From contig NZ_CP017812.1 in assembly GCF_001856685.1 (NCBI RefSeq), positions 1,798,001 to 1,862,000 on the forward strand: 64,000 bases of DNA, written 5' to 3'. The notes under the pieces were generated by a model that saw nothing but the letters and a program-made list of their open reading frames with translations, did not search any database and was not told the origin of the DNA. Positions within the stretch are counted from its first letter, which is position 1; the number at the start of each line of letters is the position of its first letter. The position numbers were made by a program, and so were the translations under genes. This DNA is from Boudabousia tangfeifanii (lineage in GTDB: Bacteria; Actinomycetota; Actinomycetes; Actinomycetales; Actinomycetaceae). Shown here piece by piece: positions 45,672-54,708 of this stretch.

Positions 45672-47518
45672 GAATAAAGCCTAGTAATCACGGGCGCACA
45701 AACCTTTTCTAGCACCGGCCGACGCAATTTCCGAGTAGCGGTGAAAACCTCACCCTCATGGTCGAAACTCAGCAGGTGAAAACGCTTCACCCGTTCAGGG
45801 GCCGACACATTCTCATTCGCCTCAGCTACCGCCGCCTCGACCTCAGCTCGCAAACTAGGATCCGAAACCACCCGGAAAGTGGTACCGTCCTCGGCCACAA
45901 ACTGTTCCCCACCCTGGTAGTCCCTCACCTGCGGCACACTCTGATCGAGCACAATCAATGCCGTCACAAACGGTTTACCTTCACCAACGACCATTGCCGC
46001 ATCAACCAGCGGATGTAGCTCCACCTGCGACTGCCAGGCATCAGGCGAAATATTCTTCCCATACGAAGTGATAATCAAATTCTTTGCCCGGCCAGTAATC
46101 GTCAAATAGCCGTCCTCATCCAGCTCACCCAAATCGCCGGTATCAAAAAAGCCATCACTATCAAGGCCAGTACCATCAAGGTAGCCACCAAAAACGCCGG
46201 GACCGGCCAACAAGACCTGGCCGTCCTCCCCCAAACGCACGGTTGTGCCCGGAATGACCGGCCCGACCGTACCTGACTTAATCCGTCCAGGCCGGTTACC
46301 AGTAGCTGGGGCCGTGGTCTCCGTCAGCCCATAGCCTTCCACTACGCTAACGCCAAGGCCCCGGAAGAACCACGAAACTTCACAGGCCAAAGGGGCCGCT
46401 CCCGACAGGAAAAACTCCATGCGGCCACCCAACTTTTGCCGTAATAAGCGGCCAAACAAGGCATCCCCCAGCTTGAACAGCCAAGGCCGAGGGCGGACCA
46501 TCCCCTGTTGGGACAACGCCGGAACCTTTAAATTAGCAGCCTGTAAGTCGGCCACTTCTGCCGCGCGCCCACGCTCAATCACTTGCGCTAACCAAGGACG
46601 CCAGAACCAGCCAAGATGCTTTTGCTTGGCCCCCTCACCTGCAGCATTCATAATCTTTTCAAGTAGACGCGGGGGCGCGACCATGAAAGTTGGTTTTACC
46701 GATTCGAGGGCGGGTAAGACCGCTTTCGGGGAAGGCTCATAAGAGATTCGCATGCCCTCACGCAAGCACACGCACTGGAGGCCTCGCGCCAAAATATGGG
46801 CTAAGGGTAGAAAAATCAGCGTCGAACCGCGATCGTTGACAATCTCGCGGTAGGCTGCTGCCACATTCGACACCTGTGAAAGCATGTTGCGATGGGTAAT
46901 CACTGCCGGTTTGGGGGTACCGGTGGTGCCAGACGTAAACACGATAGTGGCCGGATCTGTCGCGTTCAAAGCGGTGAGCTGCTGTGCTAGCTGCGCCTCG
47001 TCCTGGTCAGATAACGATTGTTGCGGAACCGGATTGTCACCGGGAGCTGCCAGCAAGTTCATTTCCCAAACTTGCGCTTCACTAATGCCCGCTTCGCACA
47101 AAATCGGTATGGTCTTCTTAGTCCCAAAAGCGCGCCTAACATTTACGGTTTCACACATGGCACGTACCTGCTCAACCGACGATGTTTCATAAAGTGGCAC
47201 CACCACAGCTCCAACCCACCAAATGGCGCAGTCCACCACAGTCCAAGCATAGGAAGTTGGGGCCATTACCCCAATCCGTTCACCCACTTGGACACCTTGC
47301 GAGAGCAGGTAGCTAGCGCAAGCTTTAACGTGCGATAAAAAGGTATCCCCGCGAACTTCCTGAGCCGAATTCCAGTCGGCCTGCCCACTAGCGTCAATCC
47401 CCGGCAAAAGAAAGGCCGGATGAGCCGGGTACTGTGTGATTCGGTTGACTATTTCTGCCAGCATTGATTGATTGTGGCCAATTTCAACCAGTGGTGGGAG
47501 GGAAGTTTCACGATGCAT
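45668..47518 (-). CDS. Long-chain-fatty-acid-CoA ligase (FadD type)
   Basis: 616 residues. AMP-binding signature IVFTSGTTGTPKPAVITHRN, core motif VVEGYGLTETTAP, GYLDGTGLDSDGFFDTGDLGELDEDGYLTITGRAKNLIITSYGKNISP, matching actinobacterial long-chain acyl-CoA synthetases. It activates fatty acids for lipid synthesis or breakdown. ATG at 47518 has no SD; a TAGAAT box sits exactly six bases upstream, so leaderless. It stands between PLDc_N (convergent) and DUF1295 (divergent). Confidence 0.9.
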   Translation of the reverse strand: MHRETSLPPLVEIGHNQSMLAEIVNRITQYPAHPAFLLPGIDASGQADWNSAQEVRGDTFLSHVKACASYLLSQGVQVGERIGVMAPTSYAWTVVDCAIWWVGAVVVPLYETSSVEQVRAMCETVNVRRAFGTKKTIPILCEAGISEAQVWEMNLLAAPGDNPVPQQSLSDQDEAQLAQQLTALNATDPATIVFTSGTTGTPKPAVITHRNMLSQVSNVAAAYREIVNDRGSTLIFLPLAHILARGLQCVCLREGMRISYEPSPKAVLPALESVKPTFMVAPPRLLEKIMNAAGEGAKQKHLGWFWRPWLAQVIERGRAAEVADLQAANLKVPALSQQGMVRPRPWLFKLGDALFGRLLRQKLGGRMEFFLSGAAPLACEVSWFFRGLGVSVVEGYGLTETTAPATGNRPGRIKSGTVGPVIPGTTVRLGEDGQVLLAGPGVFGGYLDGTGLDSDGFFDTGDLGELDEDGYLTITGRAKNLIITSYGKNISPDAWQSQVELHPLVDAAMVVGEGKPFVTALIVLDQSVPQVRDYQGGEQFVAEDGTTFRVVSDPSLRAEVEAAVAEANENVSAPERVKRFHLLSFDHEGEVFTATRKLRRPVLEKVCAPVITRLYS

Positions 47519-47524
47519 ATGGCT

Positions 47525-47530
47525 ATTCTA
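47525..47530 (-). promoter_or_regulatory. -10 box of a leaderless fadD promoter
   Basis: Minus-strand TAGAAT ends six bases before the ATG of the acyl-CoA ligase gene; no SD present. Confidence 0.65.
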
Positions 47531-47573
47531 GATAACCTAACCTCTAACCGCACACACCTAATAGAGAGATCAC

Positions 47574-48344
47574 ATGACTAGTCTTAGCTCGGCAGTAATC
47601 GCCACCATTGTTATTCAGTTAATCGGCTGGGCCATCAGCGCCGCCAAGAAAACGGAAAAGATTTTCGACCTGACCGGTTCGGCCACTTTCGCAGCGGTCA
47701 CTATTGCCCTGCTAATCGGTGTAGGCAGCTACGGCGAACACGCTTGGGCCCGCACCTTAATCGGGCTAATGGTAATTGTTTGGGCACTTCGCTTGGGCAC
47801 CTTCTTGACCCGTCGAGCCCTAAAACGCGGCGATCAGCGTTTCGACGAAATTAAAGTTAACCCGATTCGTTTCTTAATCGTATGGCTAATCCAAGCCCTG
47901 TGGATCAGTGGCACTGCGGCAGCTGCCTGGTCAGCAATCACCTCAACCCAGACCACAGTTCGTCTACCATTGGTCTTTATTGGAGCACTAGTTTGGCTAT
48001 TCGGGATTTCCCTCGAAGCACTAGCAGACCGCCAAAAGCGTGCTTTCCAAGCTAATCCTGCCAATCGCGGCAAGTTCATTGATACTGGTTTGTGGTCGCG
48101 GAGCCAACATCCAAATTATTTTGGTGAAATCACCCTATGGGTAGGCGTGGCTATTGCTAGCGCCTCCCTCCTTCACGGTTGGTATTGGCTCTCGCTTCTC
48201 TCTCCCGTGTTGGTCTTCGTGCTACTCACCAAGGTTTCGGGGATTCCTACACTTGATCGGAGTGCCAAGAAAAAGTGGGGTGACGATCCTGCATATCAGG
48301 CTTACCGTCGCCGCACCCCGGTGCTAGTACCTAAACTTCGCTAG
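47574..48344 (+). CDS. DUF1295 / steroid 5-alpha-reductase-like membrane protein
   Basis: 256 residues, about six membrane helices. The C-terminal part has the family motif FIDTGLWSRSQHPNYFGEI (NADPH-binding region of the 5-alpha-reductase superfamily) and SGIPTLDRSAKKKWGDDPAYQAYRRR. Members are thought to reduce or methylate lipids; the exact reaction is not established. The start at 47574 is preceded by GAGAG at 9 bases. It is divergent from fadD, which fits a lipid role. Confidence 0.88.
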   Translation: MTSLSSAVIATIVIQLIGWAISAAKKTEKIFDLTGSATFAAVTIALLIGVGSYGEHAWARTLIGLMVIVWALRLGTFLTRRALKRGDQRFDEIKVNPIRFLIVWLIQALWISGTAAAAWSAITSTQTTVRLPLVFIGALVWLFGISLEALADRQKRAFQANPANRGKFIDTGLWSRSQHPNYFGEITLWVGVAIASASLLHGWYWLSLLSPVLVFVLLTKVSGIPTLDRSAKKKWGDDPAYQAYRRRTPVLVPKLR

Positions 48345-48389
48345 TATTTTTTAATTTTCAATTACTTTGCCCCGCTTTTAGCTTCAACC

Positions 48390-48429
48390 ATTTTGCCCCG
48401 CCTCCAATAAGTGGAAGGCGGGGCAAAAT
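48390..48429. terminator. Bidirectional terminator between convergent genes
   Basis: Perfect 14-bp inverted repeat (48390-48403 against 48416-48429) bounded by A/T runs on both sides, between the DUF1295 gene and the lipoprotein gene. Confidence 0.85.
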
Positions 48430-48456
48430 TTAGCTTGAGTTCTGGTCCGGTCGGTT

Positions 48457-48984
48457 TTAGTTTCCGTTGAGAACCACATTGCCGGGCATAAGCGCCACGA
48501 AAAAGCTGCCGTTGCCGTTTGGCGGCACCATGTGGACGATTAGTTTGCCCCCATTTTTGCTGGCCGAGGACGGCATGGTGGACAAGTTGAAACGAGTGCC
48601 GCAAGAAACTCTAGTCGAGGCAATAGTTTGCAGGTGATCGCCCATATTCTGAGAAATAGTCACTTCCAAATGGGCATCGACGCCACGCTGGTTCACACAA
48701 CCGGTCACCAAGTCGATTTCGTGAGAGTCGTCAGGAGCCGTGACCGATACAGGCGATTCAGAAACTTCCGTCAACAATAGGTACGGTTTTGATTTCGACT
48801 GCGCAAACTCCATCGCCTTATTGAAGAGTTCTTTCCCAGTGGGAAAAACCATTGGTTCGGCGCTAGCAGTGCCAGCTTCCGGGGTGACCGCAAGGTTTGT
48901 GGGCGTAGACGAGCAGGCGGTCAAACTGGTGGCCAGCACACAAATCGCCCCAAGTGCGGCAAGGCGGGTACGTAGTCGTTTCAT
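48457..48984 (-). CDS. Lipoprotein of unknown function
   Basis: 175 residues. Lipoprotein signal: MKRLRTRLAALGAICVLATS then LTAC with Cys24 as lipid anchor, then a Ser/Thr/Pro linker. The mature domain has a pair of cysteines (TGCVN and VSCGT) and a beta-rich pattern; no known family recognised. The start is the ATG at 48984: TAAAAT lies seven bases upstream and the signal sequence begins properly; the ATG three codons earlier overlaps that box. Confidence 0.75.
   Translation of the reverse strand: MKRLRTRLAALGAICVLATSLTACSSTPTNLAVTPEAGTASAEPMVFPTGKELFNKAMEFAQSKSKPYLLLTEVSESPVSVTAPDDSHEIDLVTGCVNQRGVDAHLEVTISQNMGDHLQTIASTRVSCGTRFNLSTMPSSASKNGGKLIVHMVPPNGNGSFFVALMPGNVVLNGN
48559..48572 (+). 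repeat. Copy of GCTGGCCGAGGNCG
   Basis: In the lipoprotein gene, antisense; coding strand reads P-S-S-A-S. Confidence 0.85.
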
Positions 48985-48991
48985 GCGCGTC

Positions 48992-48997
48992 ATTTTA
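48992..48997 (-). promoter_or_regulatory. -10 box of a leaderless lipoprotein promoter
   Basis: Minus-strand TAAAAT, seven bases before the ATG at 48984; no SD. It supports the second in-frame ATG as start. Confidence 0.6.
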
Positions 48998-49002
48998 CCG
49001 CC

Positions 49003-49674
49003 TCAGCCTCGGTTAATGCTGGCCGAGGACGAACCGGGAGTTACGTCGGCGGCTTTCCCTAGTAGGTGCGCGCTTGGTTCAGCGTAATCGATTCCCACAA
49101 GCGTATGGTTTTTAAAGATTAGCGAGGTAACCGAGCCGAGGGCGCACTGGCGGCGTCGTGGGTCGTGCGGCAGTGGACGCCCCTCGGCGAAAAGACGCAA
49201 AATCCAGATTGGTAGCTGGTGGGAAACTAGCAGGGCTTCACTACCTTTAGCCTGATCAATGGCACTTGAGACCGCAGCTCGCATGCGATCGACTTGTTGG
49301 CTGTAAGGCTCTCCCCAACTTGGTTTAAGCGGATTACGATAGCGCACCCAATTGCGTGGGTGAGCCAAAGTTAGGCGATTGGCGTTCACAGCTTCACCCT
49401 CAAACTCATTCGTGGACTCAAGAAGTCGCCAGTCAGAACCGACTTTTAAACCGTAAAGATCAGCAGTGGGCGCGGCTGTTTGCTGAGCGCGCAACAAGGG
49501 TGAAGCAGTTACCACGGTAATATTTGCGTCGATCTGAGCAAAGTACTCGGCACCGGCCTCGGCCATTTCAAAACCCAACGGGGAGAGGGAAAAACCTCGC
49601 ATCCGACCGTAGAGAACGCCATCAGGATTGGCCACTTCGCCGTGGCGCATAAGGTGCACGATAGTATGAGTCAT
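49003..49674 (-). CDS. Histidine phosphatase (phosphoglycerate-mutase-like)
   Basis: 223 residues. The catalytic RHG motif is HLMRHGEVANP near residue 10, the second arginine and glutamate are in LLRAQQTAAP and LESTNEFEGEAV, and the second catalytic histidine in ALLVSHQLPIWILR. These are metal-independent phosphatases acting on small phosphorylated molecules; the substrate cannot be told. The start ATG at 49674 gives the family N-terminus; an upstream start at 49707 is rejected. Its last codons contain a copy of the 14-bp window motif (49018-49031). Confidence 0.88.
   Translation of the reverse strand: MTHTIVHLMRHGEVANPDGVLYGRMRGFSLSPLGFEMAEAGAEYFAQIDANITVVTASPLLRAQQTAAPTADLYGLKVGSDWRLLESTNEFEGEAVNANRLTLAHPRNWVRYRNPLKPSWGEPYSQQVDRMRAAVSSAIDQAKGSEALLVSHQLPIWILRLFAEGRPLPHDPRRRQCALGSVTSLIFKNHTLVGIDYAEPSAHLLGKAADVTPGSSSASINRG
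49018..49031 (+). repeat. Copy of GCTGGCCGAGGNCG
   Basis: At the 3' end of the histidine phosphatase gene, antisense; coding strand reads S-S-S-A-S. Confidence 0.85.
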
Positions 49675-49730
49675 GCGCCTATTTTCGCACACATGGGTAT
49701 CTGGCACTAAAGGTAATCGAAAAGGTGCGG

Positions 49731-49736
49731 TAACCT
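49731..49736 (+). promoter_or_regulatory. -10 box of a leaderless HAD-gene promoter
   Basis: TAACCT ends seven bases before the ATG at 49744; no SD. Confidence 0.6.
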
Positions 49737-49743
49737 AGAAGAC

Positions 49744-50568
49744 ATGAGCGAACCTGAGAAACTTAACGACCAGGACCTGCCCATCCCAGACCCAGATGGC
49801 CCCCAGGTAGCCGCATTTTTTGACATTGATGAAACCCTGATCCGGGGTGCTTCAGCTTTCCACGTGGCGAAAGAGCTCTATAAACGAAACTTTTTTGGCA
49901 AACGCGACATTGCCTTCGCTGCCTGGCATTCTTTCCTTTACCGGTTGCTAGGCGAGGACCGCAAACGCATTGACCGGGTGATTAACCGGGCTCTCAATGT
50001 GATGGCGGGACATAGCGCCGCCGAGCTGGATGAAATCGGGGCCAATCTTTACGAAAAGATTTTCTCGCACCGAGTTTTCCCAGGCACCAAAGAGATTCTG
50101 CAAAAACACCTCGACCAGGGGCATGAAGTTTGGCTCATTTCTGCCACCCCAGTACAGGTTTCTAACCTGCTGGCCGAAAAGATGGGAGCCACTGGCGCCC
50201 TCGGCACGGTCGTAAAAATCGACGAACAAGGGCGGTTTCTACCAGAACTCGACGGTCAGATCATGCACCTTAAAGGTAAGGCTCAGGCGGCCGTGCGACT
50301 TTCAAAGAAGCGCGGTCTGAACCTGCCAGAAAGCTACGCCTATGGCGATTCCATTAATGATCTGCCTTTGTTGCAGACCGTGGGTCATCCCTCGGCAATT
50401 AACCCGGAACCGTTGCTACGGATTGTGGCGCTAGAAAAAGACTGGCCGATCCATAACTTCCGCAAGCGTCGCCTCGACATTAAGGCGATCGCCAAACGCG
50501 GCCTCCAAAGCGCTGCCGGCGCCCTGCTGGTGCGCCAGCTGATTCGCCACTACACCACCCGCCACTAG
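49744..50568 (+). CDS. HAD-IB family phosphatase (SerB/CicA-like)
   Basis: 274 residues. HAD motif I is AAFFDIDETLIRG (nucleophile Asp), motif II is the Ser in VWLISATPVQ, motif III/IV is the Lys/Asp set around HLKGKAQA and YAYGDSINDLPLLQ. This is subfamily IB, which includes phosphoserine phosphatase and acyl-phosphate/lipid phosphatases. A basic/hydrophobic C-terminus (from about 225) might associate with membranes. Substrate unknown; SerB is one possibility. Confidence 0.86.
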   Translation: MSEPEKLNDQDLPIPDPDGPQVAAFFDIDETLIRGASAFHVAKELYKRNFFGKRDIAFAAWHSFLYRLLGEDRKRIDRVINRALNVMAGHSAAELDEIGANLYEKIFSHRVFPGTKEILQKHLDQGHEVWLISATPVQVSNLLAEKMGATGALGTVVKIDEQGRFLPELDGQIMHLKGKAQAAVRLSKKRGLNLPESYAYGDSINDLPLLQTVGHPSAINPEPLLRIVALEKDWPIHNFRKRRLDIKAIAKRGLQSAAGALLVRQLIRHYTTRH

Positions 50569-50592
50569 AGCCGGCGACAGCTTCCTTACGCC

Positions 50593-50967
50593 TTAGTGGG
50601 TTTCAATCACCATTTTGCCGAAGGGGAAGCAGGTAACTGGAATCAGTTTGAGGTTCGCCCAGGCCAAAGGGATCCCAATGATGGTAATGGCCAAACCGAA
50701 AGCGGTTGCCACGTGAGATAGCGCCAGCGGGATACCGGCGATAATAAACCAGACCACGTTCATTAGGGCCGATCCGGCACCGGCACCTGGTTGGGGCACT
50801 ACTTCCCGTCCGAAGGGCCAGAGCACATAGCCGGCGATCCGGAAGCAGGCTACCCCAGCCGGAATGGTGATGATGAAAATGCAGGCTACGATTCCTGCCA
50901 GCACATATGACAGGAACAGCCAGATTCCGGCGAAAAAGAACCAGATAATATTCAACAGGGTGCGCAT
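50593..50967 (-). CDS. YccF domain membrane protein
   Basis: 124 residues. Two YccF repeats, each with a hydrophobic helix and the WP(F/L)G-type motif (LWPFGREVV and CFPFGKMVI), flanked by NIIWFFFAGIW and NVVWFIIAGIP. Four membrane helices in total. The family is widespread, function unknown. ATG at 50967 follows GGAGGAAG. Confidence 0.88.
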   Translation of the reverse strand: MRTLLNIIWFFFAGIWLFLSYVLAGIVACIFIITIPAGVACFRIAGYVLWPFGREVVPQPGAGAGSALMNVVWFIIAGIPLALSHVATAFGLAITIIGIPLAWANLKLIPVTCFPFGKMVIETH

Positions 50968-50992
50968 TGCTTCCTCCAGTTAACGCGGTGAG

Positions 50993-50998
50993 TATGAT
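50993..50998 (+). promoter_or_regulatory. -10 box of a leaderless yggS promoter
   Basis: TATGAT followed by six bases and then the ATG at 51005; no SD. Confidence 0.65.
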
Positions 50999-51004
50999 TA
51001 TCCT

Positions 51005-51862
51005 ATGCCTTTAAACACCCCCATGTCTGCAGATAATCCAGCTAGCGAAACCACCGGCCAAACAGGTAATGTGTCGGCCATTGGCAAAACTTCCTCCTCA
51101 GCAGAGGCCAGTTTGCCGACCTCGGAAAGTAGCGACGCCATCCTTGGTCGCTTGCGGGAAAATATTGCTCGGGTTTATCAGCGAATCGAGGACGCTCGTG
51201 CCACCTACCAGGCGATCCAGCCGGTCCATTTAGAGCTGGCGATCAAAACCCAGTCCGCCGAAACTTGTGGTTTGGCGGCACAGGCTTTAGCTGACCCACA
51301 GTTTGTTTCGTCCCATCCGATCCTTTTGGGTCAGAATCGAGTGCAAGAAGCGGTAGCTAGCGCCGAAGCAGTAAAAGCAACCGAGGGCGCCAGCCTGCAC
51401 TTGATTGGGCCACTCCAGCGAAACAAAATCAACCAGGCGTTAAAAGTGGTTGATTTGGTCGAAACCGTTGACTCTTTGAAACTGGCCGAAGCTTTGAACC
51501 AGCGGGTGGTAGGTGGGCCTCTCCCCATCTTTTTGCAGGTGAATGTGTCGGGTGAAACCGCTAAAAGTGGCGTGGCTCCTGCTGAGTTTTTCCGTTTGGC
51601 GGAGGCGGTTCTCGCCCTCGAAAACCTAAAAATTGCGGGTTTGATGACGGTGGCGGGTCGCGGCACCGAGGCCGAGGTGCGCCCCCAGTTTGCGACTATG
51701 CAAGCTTTGCGCGATGAGCTGGCTCAACGATTCGACCTCGGTCGGCAAAAACCGCTGGAACTTTCGATGGGTATGAGTGGCGACATGGAGTGGGCAATCG
51801 CCGAGGGCGCCACGATTGTGAGAGCGGGGACGGCCATCTTTGGGCCCCGAGCAACTCGTTGA
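51005..51862 (+). CDS. YggS-family PLP homeostasis protein
   Basis: 285 residues, about 45 longer than usual because of a Ser/Thr-rich N-terminal extension (about 1-42). The alanine-racemase-like barrel shows the PLP lysine in LELAIKTQSA (V-S-K in most relatives, I-K here), GQNRVQEAV, HLIGPLQRNKINQAL, LQVNVSGETAKSGV, GLMTVAGRGTE and LSMGMSGDMEWAIAEGATIVRAGTAIFG. These proteins bind pyridoxal phosphate and keep B6 and amino-acid pools balanced; no enzyme activity is known. Leaderless promoter at 50993 fixes the start. Confidence 0.92.
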   Translation: MPLNTPMSADNPASETTGQTGNVSAIGKTSSSAEASLPTSESSDAILGRLRENIARVYQRIEDARATYQAIQPVHLELAIKTQSAETCGLAAQALADPQFVSSHPILLGQNRVQEAVASAEAVKATEGASLHLIGPLQRNKINQALKVVDLVETVDSLKLAEALNQRVVGGPLPIFLQVNVSGETAKSGVAPAEFFRLAEAVLALENLKIAGLMTVAGRGTEAEVRPQFATMQALRDELAQRFDLGRQKPLELSMGMSGDMEWAIAEGATIVRAGTAIFGPRATR

Positions 51863-51876
51863 AACTTGAACTGAAT

Positions 51877-51918
51877 AAATTTTTGGGCTGTCCTGCAAAT
51901 AGGACAGCCCAAAAATTT
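51877..51918. terminator. Bidirectional terminator between yggS and the bS22 gene
   Basis: Perfect 18-bp inverted repeat (51877-51894 against 51901-51918), 6-nt loop, A/T-rich outer arms that provide T-runs on both strands, between convergent genes. Confidence 0.92.
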
Positions 51919-51931
51919 TAAAAGCTTTCGC

Positions 51932-52030
51932 TCACTTCTTGTTGCGACGCTGGTGGCGGGTTTTACGGAGCAACTTGCGGTGCTTCTTCTTCGCCATGCG
52001 CTTGCGGCGCTTCTTGATTACGGAACCCAT
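51932..52030 (-). CDS. Small basic ribosomal protein bS22 (AURKAIP1/COX24 domain)
   Basis: 32 residues. Minus-strand ORF starting ATG at 52030 with AAGGGAG upstream. The start [19 protein letters not shown] matches the actinobacterial protein found in the small subunit of mycobacterial ribosomes, near the decoding site. More than half of the residues are Lys or Arg. It is too short for ordinary gene calling, but the sequence and SD leave little doubt. Upstream, 52031-52327 (297 bp) holds no other gene I recognise. Confidence 0.93.
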   Translation of the reverse strand: MGSVIKKRRKRMAKKKHRKLLRKTRHQRRNKK

Positions 52031-52327
52031 AGGGCACTCCCTTATCTAGCATTAACGAAATTACTGTTTAGCCAAGCAAATCTTGACCACAGTAAATAGG
52101 ACAACAGATACTATCTTACTAGCAATTTGCCACCTTGCGCTCTTTGAAGCTTGGCACTATGGCGCAAACGTGAACTATGCCGCGTCTATTTAAGGCTAAG
52201 TGCCGCGCTTTTGCCACTTTTGCCGCCTATACTTATGTTTCGGTGGCTTTTCCCGCTAGTTTGCGAAAAGGCCCCAATAGTTCGGTGACTTGGTCCCACA
52301 ACTGTAGGTTTAGTTTCGAGGGGAAGC

Positions 52328-53845
52328 ATGGGAAAGAAACACGATACCCGTCCTTTTGGGCGTCGTCGCCCCTCCCCTCCGGGCGTGGCTCCCATGGCCT
52401 TTGAAAAGGCGCCGGAGCTCAAAGCAGATGCCACAGTTCATTACACGGGTAAGCTCACTGATCTGCCGGGCACCAATCCGACCTTGTCGGAGCGCTTCCG
52501 CGCCTATCTTGACTCGGTGGCCCGAAACTCGCCTGCCCGCCTTGCTTTGGCGGTTTTCGCCTCTTTCATCCTAATCATCACTTTCTTGTTGATGCTTCCC
52601 ATTTCAACTGTTAGTGGTGAGGTGCCCAGCTTTATTGATGCGTTGTTTACCGCTACTTCAGCTGTGTGCGTTACCGGTCTTTCGGTTCAGGACACCATTA
52701 CCTATTGGACGGTGTTCGGGCAAGCTGCGATCGCCCTCGGTATTTCCGTTGGTGGTCTGGGCATTATGACGCTTTCTTCTGTGCTGGCAATGGTGGTTGC
52801 TCGCCGGATTGGTTTGGCCCAGCGTATGTTGGCGGCCTCGGAACGAAAGTTCGAGTCCCTTGGTGACCTTGCCACCATGCTGCGGGCCGTGATTATTATT
52901 GTGGCGATTGCCGAGGGCATCCTTTTCTTGGTGTTCTTCCCTCGTTTCCTCACCATGGGTGAGAGCACCCTGATGGCCGCATGGCACGCCACCTTCATGG
53001 CGATTTCGACCTTCAACAATGCGGGCTTTGAGACCATTCAAAATGGGTTGGGTTCACGCGTCACTGACTGGTGGATGCTCACCCCGATTGCGCTCGGCAC
53101 TGCGGTGGGTGCGATTGGTTTCCCGGTGATTCACGATATTTGGGTGCACCGTCAGCGTCCTGACAAGTGGTCGCTACACACCAAACTTACATTGACCACC
53201 TACCTTACTTTGGCGGTCCTTTCGGGTTCTTTAATCACCATTTTTGAGTGGAATAATCCCGCGACTGTTGGTGGTCTTGATGGTAGTGCCACCATGGCGA
53301 ACGCCTTGTTGAGCGCCTTTAATAACCGTTCGACGGGTCTTTCTGCTTTGGATGTGTCGGCTATGAATCGATCCACCTGGTTGCTGGAAGACATTTTTAT
53401 GTTCATCGGCGGTGGTTCGGGTTCTACCTCGGGCGGCATTAAGGTGACGACTTTCGCCGTGCTGATTTTGGCTTTTGTGGCGGAGGCTCGTGGTAATCGT
53501 GACATTGAAGCGTTTAAGCGCAAGATTTCGATTGATACTGTTCGCGTTGCCGTGTCGATTGCTTTGATCGGTACGATCACGATTGTGGTGGCGGTTTTGG
53601 CGCTAATGAACATTACGGACTATTCCACTGACCAGCTGGTTTTCGAATCGATTAGTGCCTTTGGCACGGTGGGTTTGTCGACTGGGATTTGTATGGATCC
53701 TAATTTGGCAACCGCACCGAAATACATTTTCACGATCCTAATGTTCGCGGGCCGTACCGGTACTATGACCGTGGCCGCGGCTTTGGCTATGCGCCAGCAT
53801 TCACGCCTGTACTACTATCCACAAGAAAACCCGGCTATCGGCTAG
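52328..53845 (+). CDS. TrkH/KtrB-type potassium uptake membrane subunit
   Basis: 505 residues. A basic, Pro-rich ~60-residue N-terminus precedes about eight helices with the four selectivity loops of the Trk/Ktr family: TSAVCVTGLSVQDT, STFNNAGFETIQNG, FNNRSTGLSALDV and FGTVGLSTGICMD. It imports K+ (or Na+) driven by the membrane potential. ATG at 52328 follows GAGGGGAAG. The RCK partner is the next gene. Confidence 0.94.
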   Translation: MGKKHDTRPFGRRRPSPPGVAPMAFEKAPELKADATVHYTGKLTDLPGTNPTLSERFRAYLDSVARNSPARLALAVFASFILIITFLLMLPISTVSGEVPSFIDALFTATSAVCVTGLSVQDTITYWTVFGQAAIALGISVGGLGIMTLSSVLAMVVARRIGLAQRMLAASERKFESLGDLATMLRAVIIIVAIAEGILFLVFFPRFLTMGESTLMAAWHATFMAISTFNNAGFETIQNGLGSRVTDWWMLTPIALGTAVGAIGFPVIHDIWVHRQRPDKWSLHTKLTLTTYLTLAVLSGSLITIFEWNNPATVGGLDGSATMANALLSAFNNRSTGLSALDVSAMNRSTWLLEDIFMFIGGGSGSTSGGIKVTTFAVLILAFVAEARGNRDIEAFKRKISIDTVRVAVSIALIGTITIVVAVLALMNITDYSTDQLVFESISAFGTVGLSTGICMDPNLATAPKYIFTILMFAGRTGTMTVAAALAMRQHSRLYYYPQENPAIG

Positions 53846-53923
53846 CTGGTTGAAGCGACCTCGCAGAACTAGGCTTCTTGGCATAAAATACCAACGTACT
53901 TTCGCTGAAATGAGGATATTCTG

Positions 53924-54592
53924 ATGGCACCAAATTCTGACGCTTTAGGTTCGACCCTGGTTATTGGTTTGGGCCGTTTTGGTTCGGCTGTAGCTGCCAC
54001 TTTGGATCGCCTCGGTCAGGAACTTTTGGTGGTTGAACGTAACCCTTCCACGGTTGAAAAGTGGGCTGGTCGCATTCCTTTGGTAGAGGCTGATGCCACC
54101 AATATTGATGCTTTGCGCCAGGTTGGCGCTGCAGACTTTACCACTGCGGTAGTGGGTGTGGGTTCTTCGTTGGAAGCGTCTGTTTTGATTACCGCGAACT
54201 TGGTTGATATTGGTGGTGTCCAGATTTGGGCTAAGGCTACCAGTCGTGAGCATGGCCGTATTTTGCGTCGTATTGGAGCGCATCACGTGGTTTATCCCGA
54301 GTTCGATGCGGGTCAGCGTACCGCCCACTTGGTGGGTGGCCGCATGTTGGACTACATCGAGTTGGAAAAGAATGGTTTCGCGGTAGTGAAGATGATGCCA
54401 CCACGCGAAATCCAAGGTTTTACTATTGCCGAATCGAATGTGCAGGCGAAATATGGGGTGCGCATTTTGGGTGTGTTGGCTCCGGGCCAGCAGTTCGAAT
54501 ATGCCACCGATACCACCAGGGTGGAAAAGGACGATGTGTTGATTGTGTCTGGCGATGCGTCCTTGTTGGATGCGTTTGGTCGTCGTCCTTGA
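53924..54592 (+). CDS. TrkA/KtrA-type RCK regulatory subunit
   Basis: 222 residues. The RCK_N Rossmann domain starts LVIGLGRFGSAVAATLDRLG (GxGxxG), contains VEADATNIDALRQVGAADF and ITANLVDIGGVQIWAKA; RCK_C covers about 135-222. It gates the TrkH channel in response to nucleotides (ATP/ADP or NAD(H)) and, in many Gram-positives, c-di-AMP. ATG at 53924 follows GAGGA; the gap to trkH is 78 bp, probably one operon. Confidence 0.93.
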   Translation: MAPNSDALGSTLVIGLGRFGSAVAATLDRLGQELLVVERNPSTVEKWAGRIPLVEADATNIDALRQVGAADFTTAVVGVGSSLEASVLITANLVDIGGVQIWAKATSREHGRILRRIGAHHVVYPEFDAGQRTAHLVGGRMLDYIELEKNGFAVVKMMPPREIQGFTIAESNVQAKYGVRILGVLAPGQQFEYATDTTRVEKDDVLIVSGDASLLDAFGRRP

Positions 54593-54635
54593 TTTTGGTG
54601 GCTTAACACCTAGTTTTAGCGCTTTAGCAAGCTTT

Positions 54636-54664
54636 AAACTGACCGAAGATTATTCGGGCAGTTT
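54636..54664 (+). terminator. Terminator after trkA (also downstream of the LCP gene)
   Basis: Imperfect 12-bp stem (54636-54647 against 54653-54664), 5-nt loop, followed on the plus strand by TTGCTTTTTAAA. It lies between convergent genes. Confidence 0.8.
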
Positions 54665-54708
54665 TGCTTTTTAAAGATGTTGAAAAAAGCTAGTGGCGCT
54701 GGGAATAA

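Noticed and set aside
52177..52404. Frame overlapping the trkH start
   Set aside because: It ends inside the certain trkH coding region, has no SD and no recognisable protein features.
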